This document shows, piece by piece, positions 7,680 to 14,118 of a DNA stretch of 64,000 bases. Position numbers and translations under genes: made by a program. This stretch comes from Natronobeatus ordinarius. Its GTDB lineage: Archaea > Halobacteriota > Halobacteria > Halobacteriales > Natrialbaceae. Location of the stretch: NCBI RefSeq assembly GCF_024362485.1, contig NZ_CP101456.1, forward strand, positions 1,488,001-1,552,000. The letters are read 5' to 3'. The number at the start of each line of letters is the position of its first letter. Within the stretch, counting starts at the first letter, position 1. The notes under the pieces were generated by a model. It had not been told where the DNA came from. It worked only from the letters and a program-made list of their open reading frames with translations, and did not search any database.

Positions 7680-8984
7680 ATGGACACCAGGGAGGTTCCC
7701 GTTCTCTCTGCGGGCGATCAGCCGCTCGTCGATCGGCTCGCGGCGGGGCTGGGTGAGAACGCGGCTCGTGTGCTGGCGTACCTGGTGTTACGTGCAGAAC
7801 ACTACCCGGACGAGGAGCCGGCGTCGGAGCCCATCGTTCAACTCGGGACGGAGCTGAACCGGAGTCGGGTCAAAGACGCGCTCGCCACCCTGTGCGAGCG
7901 GGAACTGGCGACCGAGACGACCGTCCGAACGACCACGTCGGGTCGGCCACCGAGAGCCTGGTACACGACGGAGTCTCGCGCCACCGCGACGCGGAACGCG
8001 TCCGATCGACACGCCCAGCGGTTGCTGGAGCGGAGTCGTCGGTGGGCCGATTCCGAGAACACTGATGGTGGCGAGTCGGTCGCGATATCCGAACCCCGTT
8101 CGACGGTATCGTCCGACGCCGATTCTCACGTTACCGTCGGCCTCAACTGGCGGCCGAACGGGCTCCAGCTGCCGCTGTTCGCCGCGCTCGCCGGGGGCGA
8201 GTACGACCGTCGAGGTGTTTCGGTCACCCTCGAGGAGTACCGGGGGTCGGCGCGGGCCATCGAGAGCGTCGTCGACGGGGAAGCGGACGTCGCCATCGCG
8301 GGGGCGGCGTCGATCGTCCGAGCGCGCGCGGACGGTGAGCCGGTCGTCCCGATCGTGGTGTGGTTCCAGCGACCGATGGTCGTCTTCTACACGACGCGTG
8401 AGCCCTTCGGCGAGCCGCTCGAGACGGTCGGACAGCTCCGCGGTCGGCGCGTCGGCATGCCGATCGAGTCAGAAACTGGGCTGCTCGGTCGGCTCTACCT
8501 GTCACAGGCGGGCGTCCTCGAGGAGACCGAGTGCGTCGATCTCCGGGGCGAAGAGTCGGAGCCGCTCCAGTCGGGGACGGTCGAGGTCGTCACGGGGACG
8601 TTCTCCGATCCGATGCGGCTCGAGGACGGCGGCGCGACGGTCGATTCGATCCACGTTGCGGACCAGTATCCGATCTACGGCCCGGCGATCGTCGCCCACG
8701 CGGAGACGCTGAGACGACAACCACGGCTCCTCGAGACGTTCCTCGCCGGGACGGTCGCGGGGTGGGCGCTCGCCACCGAGGACCCGAGCACGGCCGCCCG
8801 TGACGTCGCCCGGCAGACGGACCGTCCCGCGGCGTGGATCGAACGCGTCTTCGAGCGGGCGGCCGACCGGTTCGGGACGACGGACGCGGTTCGAAAGCAC
8901 GGCTGGGGGTGGCAGTCCCCCGAGACGTGGAGCCGGCTGGAGGAGGCGCTCGAGCAGGTCGACCTCCTCGAGGTGAGATCGTGA
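7680..8984 (+). CDS. HTH regulator fused to NMT1/THI5-type substrate-binding domain
   Basis: 434 residues from the ATG at 7680. Residues about 12-100 form a winged helix-turn-helix (LGENAARVLAYLVLR, then ELNRSRVKDALATLCERELA, wing near TSGRPPRAWYTT). A polar linker follows to about 150. Residues about 153-430 are a periplasmic-binding-protein-type domain of the NMT1/THI5/SsuA class: VGLNWRPNGLQLPLFAALAG, YDRRGVSVTLEEYRGSARA, later HGWGWQSPETW at 407-417. The same HGWGW motif is in the lipoprotein encoded at 11374-12435. There is no signal peptide, so the binding domain should stay in the cytoplasm and act as a ligand sensor for DNA binding. Its stop overlaps the ATPase start by 4 nt. The upstream in-frame ATG at 7524 would add unrelated basic sequence. 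Confidence 0.85.
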   Translation: MDTREVPVLSAGDQPLVDRLAAGLGENAARVLAYLVLRAEHYPDEEPASEPIVQLGTELNRSRVKDALATLCERELATETTVRTTTSGRPPRAWYTTESRATATRNASDRHAQRLLERSRRWADSENTDGGESVAISEPRSTVSSDADSHVTVGLNWRPNGLQLPLFAALAGGEYDRRGVSVTLEEYRGSARAIESVVDGEADVAIAGAASIVRARADGEPVVPIVVWFQRPMVVFYTTREPFGEPLETVGQLRGRRVGMPIESETGLLGRLYLSQAGVLEETECVDLRGEESEPLQSGTVEVVTGTFSDPMRLEDGGATVDSIHVADQYPIYGPAIVAHAETLRRQPRLLETFLAGTVAGWALATEDPSTAARDVARQTDRPAAWIERVFERAADRFGTTDAVRKHGWGWQSPETWSRLEEALEQVDLLEVRS

Positions 8985-9760
8985 TCGACGTCGACGACGT
9001 GACGGTGGCGTTCGACGACGTGACCGCGATCGAGGAGATCGACCTCGCGGTCGACGAGCACGAGTTCGTCACCGTCCTCGGGCCGTCGGGGTGTGGGAAG
9101 ACGACGCTGTTGCGGACGATCGGCGGCCTCCAGGAGCCGACGAGCGGGCGCGTTCGCATCGACGGGCAGCCGCCGGCGCGTGCACAGGCGTCGGCCAACG
9201 TCGGCTTCGTCTTCCAGCAACACACGCTGTTCCCGTGGAAGTCCGCGCTCGAGAACGTCACCTTCCTCCGATCGGTGGCCGGCAAGCCGGCCGACGAGAG
9301 GGGGGCGATGGCGCTCCTCGAGAAGATGGGGCTCGAGGCGTTCGCCGACGCCCGTCCCGCGGCGCTCTCGGGCGGGATGAAACAGCGGGTCGCGATCGCC
9401 CGCGCGCTTCACCTGGGGGCGGACGTGCTGTTGATGGACGAGCCGTTCGGCGAGCTGGACGAGATCACGCGGGATCGGCTGGGCGTCGAAGTGCGTCACA
9501 TCTGGCGCGAGGAGAAAAAGACGGTGCTGTTCGTCACCCACAGCGTGCCCGAGGCGGTGTTCCTGGCCGATCGCTGCGTCGTGATGGCCAGCGACCCGGG
9601 ACGGATCGACGAAGTGTTCGAGATCGACCTCCCGCGGCCGCGTGACGAGGCGGTGTTCGAATCGACGGCGTTCCACGAGTCCGTTTCGACGGTCCGGCGG
9701 CGAATCCACCGCACGGGCCCGTGGTCGGCAGCCACGCGAACGATGGATCGGTCGCCATGA
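8981..9760 (+). CDS. ABC transporter ATPase (SsuB/TauB/ThiZ type)
   Basis: 259 residues from a GTG at 8981 that overlaps the previous stop (GTGA), preceded by the ribosome-binding-like GAGGTGA. Complete ATPase: Walker A GPSGCGKT at 34-41, Q-loop FQQHTLFPWKS near 78-88, signature LSGGMKQR at 129-136, Walker B LLMDEPFGELD at 150-160, switch His188 (VTHS). It energises import by the neighbouring permease or permeases and belongs to the nitrate/sulfonate/taurine/thiamine-precursor branch. Longer in-frame extension upstream overlaps the HTH gene and lacks similarity. The next gene begins at ATGA overlapping this stop, so the three genes form a tight operon. Confidence 0.93.
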   Translation: MIDVDDVTVAFDDVTAIEEIDLAVDEHEFVTVLGPSGCGKTTLLRTIGGLQEPTSGRVRIDGQPPARAQASANVGFVFQQHTLFPWKSALENVTFLRSVAGKPADERGAMALLEKMGLEAFADARPAALSGGMKQRVAIARALHLGADVLLMDEPFGELDEITRDRLGVEVRHIWREEKKTVLFVTHSVPEAVFLADRCVVMASDPGRIDEVFEIDLPRPRDEAVFESTAFHESVSTVRRRIHRTGPWSAATRTMDRSP

Positions 9761-10563
9761 CGTCCAGGCGGCCGACTCGAGCGAGTCCGAGTCAGGCAGC
9801 TGCGATCTACTCCGTGTTCCGGCCCGCGGTCGCCCTCGTCGCCGGACTCGGCCTCTGGTGGGCAGTGACGAGCGTCTTCGACGTCCCCGCCTTCTACCTG
9901 CCGCCGCCGGAAAGCGTCGCCGCTCGCCTCCTCGGCAATCCGGAGCTCTACCTGACCAACGCGGTGTCCACACTCGAGAAGGTGCTCTACGGCGGGGCGG
10001 TCGGCGTTTCGACTGGCTTCGCCCTCGCGCTCGTCGTGGCGTTCGTGCCCTCGGTTCGGCGGATCGTCATGCCGTACGTCGTCACGGCGCGCGTCCTCCC
10101 GAAGATCGCGATCGCCCCCGTCCTGTTGATCTACATGGGGACGGGGATGGACACGGCCATCCTGTTCGTCGCGCTCATCTCCTTTTTCCCGATGGTCCTG
10201 AACACCGCGGCTGGGTTCGATCGGGCGCCGAGGGACCACCTCGAGTTGCTGCGGTCGGTCGACGCGAGTCGCTACCGGCGCTTTCGGTCGGTCTACCTGC
10301 CGTACGCGCTGCCCGACGTGTTCGCGGGGCTCAAACAGTCGGTCACCCTCGCCGTCGTCGGCGCGGTCGTCGCCGAGTGGATCGTCACCGACAGCGGGCT
10401 TGGCTACGTCATCCTCATCGGTTCGGAGAACATCCGGACGGACGTGATGCTGGCGGCGCTGTTTTCCCTCCTCGTGCTCGGGCTGTGCCTGTACGGGGCC
10501 GTCGCTGTACTCCAGCGGCTGCTCCTCGCCGGGACGCTCGAGTCGGGGGCCGATCCGTCGTGA
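9757..10563 (+). CDS. ABC transporter permease (SsuC/ThiX type)
   Basis: 268 residues from the ATG at 9757 (ATGA overlap with the ATPase stop). Six or so membrane helices are present, with the cytoplasmic coupling loop RDHLELLRSVDASRYRRFRS corresponding to the EAA loop that contacts the ATPase. It belongs to the BPD_transp_1 family, SsuC/TauC branch. It is the third gene of the operon. The second permease of the island lies opposite and converges 51 bp further on, so the channel could be this protein as a homodimer or a heterodimer of the two permeases. Substrate is not determined from sequence. Confidence 0.9.
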   Translation: MTSRRPTRASPSQAAAIYSVFRPAVALVAGLGLWWAVTSVFDVPAFYLPPPESVAARLLGNPELYLTNAVSTLEKVLYGGAVGVSTGFALALVVAFVPSVRRIVMPYVVTARVLPKIAIAPVLLIYMGTGMDTAILFVALISFFPMVLNTAAGFDRAPRDHLELLRSVDASRYRRFRSVYLPYALPDVFAGLKQSVTLAVVGAVVAEWIVTDSGLGYVILIGSENIRTDVMLAALFSLLVLGLCLYGAVAVLQRLLLAGTLESGADPS

Positions 10564-10614
10564 CGACAGTGGTGACCGACGCTGCGTCTCGAGGGTGACG
10601 GGATCACGCGGCCG

Positions 10615-11370
10615 TCAGGCGTCCCGCCACGCCCGTTCGACCAGTGACGGCAGGAGGTAGAACGCGATCCCGAGCAGCGAGAGGACGACCAGCGCGGCGT
10701 AGGTCTCCGCGGTGCGGAGTCGCGAGGAGGTCTCGAACACCCGGTAGCCGATGCCCGCGTTCAGCGTGACGAACTCGGCGACCACGGCACCCACGATGGC
10801 GAGCGTGGCCGCGATCTTCGCGCCGGCGAGGATGCTCGAGGCGGCTGCCGGCACCCGGATGCTGAGGAACACGCGCGTCGACGGTGCGTCGACCGACCGG
10901 GCGAGGTCGAGGTACTCGCGGGGAACCGACCGGAGCCCGTCGAGGGTGGCGATCGTCATCGGGAACAGCGTCAGCGACGCGACGACGAGCGCGCGTGCGG
11001 GGATTCCGCGACCGAACCAGAGAAAGAAGAGCGGAGCGATCGCGATGACCGGGGCGATTCGGAGGGCGACGACGTAGGGGAGGATGGTGTCCCGTGCCGC
11101 CCGAGAGGACGTCATCGCGAACGCGAGCCCGAGCCCGACGACGACGCCGACGGCGAGGCCGAGCCCCGCGGTGACCGCCGTCACTGCGGCGTCAGCCAGG
11201 AGCTGCGGATACGTCTCGAGCAGCGCCGCCCCGACGTCGAGCGGCGAGGGGAGGATGACTGGCGGGATGGCGTAGGTAGTCACCACGAACTGCCAGCCAC
11301 AGAGCAACCCGACCCCGACGAGCAGGGAAGGCCCCCAGCGGAGCGTCTCCGTTCGCACTCGAGCGTGCAT
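10615..11370 (-). CDS. ABC transporter permease, second copy (SsuC/ThiX type)
   Basis: 251 residues, six predicted helices, coupling loop REYLDLARSVDAPSTRVFLS. It is related to the permease at 9757: both have LP(P/S)P near the N-terminus, RxLPKIAIAP versus RIAPVIAIAP in the middle, and AIVGAVVAE(F/W) near the C-terminus. It begins 3 nt after the stop of the substrate-binding lipoprotein on the same strand, so these two form an operon without an ATPase of their own. The ATPase at 8981 is the only candidate in the island to energise it. Confidence 0.9.
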   Translation of the reverse strand: MHARVRTETLRWGPSLLVGVGLLCGWQFVVTTYAIPPVILPSPLDVGAALLETYPQLLADAAVTAVTAGLGLAVGVVVGLGLAFAMTSSRAARDTILPYVVALRIAPVIAIAPLFFLWFGRGIPARALVVASLTLFPMTIATLDGLRSVPREYLDLARSVDAPSTRVFLSIRVPAAASSILAGAKIAATLAIVGAVVAEFVTLNAGIGYRVFETSSRLRTAETYAALVVLSLLGIAFYLLPSLVERAWRDA

Positions 11371-11373
11371 CCG

Positions 11374-12435
11374 TCACTCGGAGACGACGGTCGCGTAGTC
11401 ACCGACGTACTCTGACTCCTCGTCGATGTACTCGTTGGTCCAGATGGCGTCGGGATCGACCTCGCTCTCGAGGAAGTCGCCCGCCTCGAGCGTCTCGTGG
11501 GTGGCCTCCCACGGCTCGGGTTCGTTCCAGCCCCAGCCGTGTTCCGAAACGGCCTCAGAGAGCATGTACTCGGTGCTCATCGCGATCCACTTGTCGAGCT
11601 GGTTCTCCCGGACCTCGCCCAGTTCGGGTTCGTGGTCGACGAGCACGTCGATGGCTTCCTCCGGGTTCTGGTGGGCCCACGCCGCGCCCCGCGCGGTGGC
11701 GCGGATGAACGCGCGAACCGTCTCGGGATTCTCCTCGAGGTAGGACTCGCCAACGCCGACGACGTGACCGTACGACGGGATGACTTCGTTCACGGGGAGG
11801 ACGTCGATCGTCGCGTCCTGGTGTTCGGCGTCGATGACGTCGCTGAACACCCCGCCCGCGGCGTCGATCTCACCGGCGAGCAGCTGCTGGACCGTGTCGA
11901 AGCCGGAGTCGACGTACTCGACCGACTCGAGCACGCCGTGGTGGTCGAGAAACGACTCGGTCATCGTCCGGACCATTCCGGGGCCGCTCCCGACGGTCAC
12001 GCCCTCGAGCTGGCTCGCGTCGGTCAGCTCCTCGCCGAACGCGTCTCGAGCGGTGAAGACGACGGTCGGTCCCTGCTGCATGACGACGGAGACACAGCGG
12101 AGGTCGAGCCCGTCCTGGCTGTTCACGTTCAGTACCTGATCGCCGCTCGTGATCGCGAACTCGGTGTTTCCGAGGGCGACTTGCTGGGCCGAGAAGTCAG
12201 AGCCCTGCCCGCTCTCGATCGCCTCGAGGTCGATACCCTCCGCCTCGTAGTAGCCGCGTTCGAGGGCGGCGTAGTAGTGGGCGTGTAACCCGCCGGGCTG
12301 GAAGTTGAGCAGGAGCGATGCGGACTCGAGGTCGCCCTCCTCGCCTGGACCGGCCGACTCGCCGAATTGGCCGAGACAGCCGGAGAGGGCGACCCCACCG
12401 AGTGTCGCGACGAACGCTCGTCTTGAGTGGGGCAT
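11374..12435 (-). CDS. Tat-exported substrate-binding lipoprotein (NMT1/THI5 type)
   Basis: 353 residues from the ATG at 12435. Twin-arginine signal SRRAFVATLGGVALSGC with lipobox Cys20 predicts export by Tat and lipid anchoring to the outer face of the membrane. The body resembles NMT1/THI5/SsuA proteins: LLNFQPGGLHAHYYAALERG, then YYEAEGIDLEAIESGQG, DAAGGVFSDVID, and HGWGWNEPEPW at 299-309. It should capture a small organic ligand and deliver it to the permease encoded next. The start at 12435 was preferred over the ATG at 12444 because a TATA-like TAGTTTAT sits about 30 nt before it. Candidate ligands by family are pyrimidine thiamine precursors, sulfonates or similar; none is proven. Confidence 0.9.
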   Translation of the reverse strand: MPHSRRAFVATLGGVALSGCLGQFGESAGPGEEGDLESASLLLNFQPGGLHAHYYAALERGYYEAEGIDLEAIESGQGSDFSAQQVALGNTEFAITSGDQVLNVNSQDGLDLRCVSVVMQQGPTVVFTARDAFGEELTDASQLEGVTVGSGPGMVRTMTESFLDHHGVLESVEYVDSGFDTVQQLLAGEIDAAGGVFSDVIDAEHQDATIDVLPVNEVIPSYGHVVGVGESYLEENPETVRAFIRATARGAAWAHQNPEEAIDVLVDHEPELGEVRENQLDKWIAMSTEYMLSEAVSEHGWGWNEPEPWEATHETLEAGDFLESEVDPDAIWTNEYIDEESEYVGDYATVVSE

Positions 12436-12460
12436 CGTGGCCATACACAACGTGTACCAC

Positions 12461-12468
12461 ATAAACTA
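12461..12468 (-). promoter_or_regulatory. TATA-like element of the binding-protein/permease operon
   Basis: TAGTTTAT on the reverse strand, about 30 nt before the ATG at 12435. The divergent region up to 12614 is locally AT-richer and also has to serve the ArsR-type gene. Confidence 0.5.
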
Positions 12469-12614
12469 TTCGGTCAAATGTTTACATACCCCGCACCAGT
12501 TCGACTCCGTCGGTCCACCGGTCCGGCGCACGGTCGGTACCACGGCGAAGAGAACCGGCACGACTGACCGAAATCGTCCCGTAAAAGACGCTCCTCGAGG
12601 AACGTGGACGTACC

Positions 12615-12893
12615 GTGTCTCTCATCGACGTCCTCGGCAGTCCCGCGCGGCTGAAGATCCTCAGGGAGCTCTCACACGGCCCGATGTACGTCTCGGAACT
12701 CGCGGAGGCCGTCGGGATGGACGGCTCGACCGCCGTTCACCACCTGTCGACGCTCGAAGAGTACGGCGTCGTCGAACACTACCTGCACGGCAACCGGAAG
12801 TACTATCTGCTCGTCAAGTCGGTCGAGCTGCACGTCGCGCCGCCACCGGAGCGAACGTTTATTCTGCAGGCGAGGGACGTCGACGACGAGTGA
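12615..12893 (+). CDS. ArsR-type winged-helix regulator
   Basis: 92 residues from a GTG at 12615; no nearer ATG is available. It has the compact ArsR fold: IDVLGSPARLKILRELSHGP, recognition helix MDGSTAVHHLSTLEEYGVVE, wing HGNRKYYLL. It lacks the Cys-based metal site of classic ArsR proteins and ends in a short acidic tail. It is placed between the binding-protein gene at 11374 (divergent) and the FbpA-like gene at 12992 (same strand, 98 bp downstream), so it could control either transporter. Which one cannot be told from the sequence. Confidence 0.85.
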   Translation: MSLIDVLGSPARLKILRELSHGPMYVSELAEAVGMDGSTAVHHLSTLEEYGVVEHYLHGNRKYYLLVKSVELHVAPPPERTFILQARDVDDE

Positions 12894-12991
12894 CGCCCTG
12901 ACGTCGACGACCTCCGCGCATGTAGGATCTTCCAATGGACGTCTCTACCCGGAGAGGTACGTTTATGCGGACACTCAGAATGGTGGGGGCC

Positions 12992-14086
12992 ATGTCCGAC
13001 GCCAGTCGCCGACGATTCCTTCGATCGACAGGCGCGGTCGCCGGTGTGGCCCTCGTCGCCGGCTGTTTCGGCGGCGAGAATGGGGACGACGTGCTCGGCG
13101 ACCCTGAGTACGTCGAGGGCCGACCCGATCCCGGCGGGACGTCGATCGAGGAGTTACCCGACCTGAACGGCGAACTCACGATCTACTCCGGTCGAAGCCA
13201 GACGCGTATCGGCGAGCTAATGGATCATCTCGAGAACGAGTACGACGATCTCTCCCTCGAGGTCCGGTACGACGACACCGCCGACCTGACCGCGACCATC
13301 GAAACGGAGGCGGAGACGCCCGCTGACGTCTTCTACGGGAGCGAGACGCAGTCGATGACGCACCTCAAAGAGGGCGGGTATACCACTCCGCTCCCCGACG
13401 ACGTGCTCGAGCTGAGCGAGCCGGACACGCAGGACCCAGACGGCCACTGGGCCGGTTTCACGCGTCGGTTCCGGGCGATCGGATACTACACCGAACGGTA
13501 CGACAGGGAGGAGTTACCGGACGACATCTTCGAGTTCGCCAGCGACGAACGCTTCCGCGACGATATCATGTGGGCCCCGGATCAGGGGTCGTTCCAGGCG
13601 TTCGTGACGGCCATGCGGGTGTACCACGGCGAGGAAGAGACGCGCGAGTGGCTCCGGGCGATGGTGGACGACCAGAACGTTGCGACGTCGCCGGGTGGCG
13701 ACAGCGCGATGGCGCAGGCAACCGCCGACGGCGAGGTCGGCATCGCCCTCACCAACCACTACGTCCTTCGCGACAACCCCGGCGACACGCTCGATCTCGC
13801 GTACACGAGCGGTGACGCCGGTGCGATGTTCAACGTCACCGGCGCGACGGTGATGGCAGACAGCGACGACCAGGAAACCGCCGCGAACTTCGTCGCCCAC
13901 CTCCTCTCGGCTGAGGCCCAGGAGTACTTCGCGACGACGACGTGGGAGTATCCGACGATCGACGGCGTCGAACCGATCGACGAGCTCCAGTCGACCGACG
14001 AGTTCGAACCCCCCGAACTCGACCTGAACGAACTGGCCGACCTCGAGCCGACGCTCGAACTGCTTCGCGACGAAACCATCCTGTAA
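12992..14086 (+). CDS. FbpA-like iron(III)-type substrate-binding lipoprotein
   Basis: 364 residues from the ATG at 12992, with TTTAT centred 28 nt upstream (12962-12966). Tat lipoprotein signal SRRRFLRSTGAVAGVALVAGC. Body of the extracellular solute-binding family 1, Fe(3+) branch: GELTIYSGRSQTRIGELMDH, PADVFYGSETQSMTHL, RFRAIGYYTERYDREELPDD, with paired Tyr residues typical of this class, and GATVMADSDDQETAANFVAH. It would bind ferric ion or a chelate outside the cell and pass it to the fused permease-ATPase encoded 32 bp downstream. The transporter class is confident; the exact ion is inferred from family resemblance. Confidence 0.88.
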   Translation: MSDASRRRFLRSTGAVAGVALVAGCFGGENGDDVLGDPEYVEGRPDPGGTSIEELPDLNGELTIYSGRSQTRIGELMDHLENEYDDLSLEVRYDDTADLTATIETEAETPADVFYGSETQSMTHLKEGGYTTPLPDDVLELSEPDTQDPDGHWAGFTRRFRAIGYYTERYDREELPDDIFEFASDERFRDDIMWAPDQGSFQAFVTAMRVYHGEEETREWLRAMVDDQNVATSPGGDSAMAQATADGEVGIALTNHYVLRDNPGDTLDLAYTSGDAGAMFNVTGATVMADSDDQETAANFVAHLLSAEAQEYFATTTWEYPTIDGVEPIDELQSTDEFEPPELDLNELADLEPTLELLRDETIL

Positions 14087-14118
14087 CTGGTTCGACTTCG
14101 TCTCCCCTCCAATTTCCC

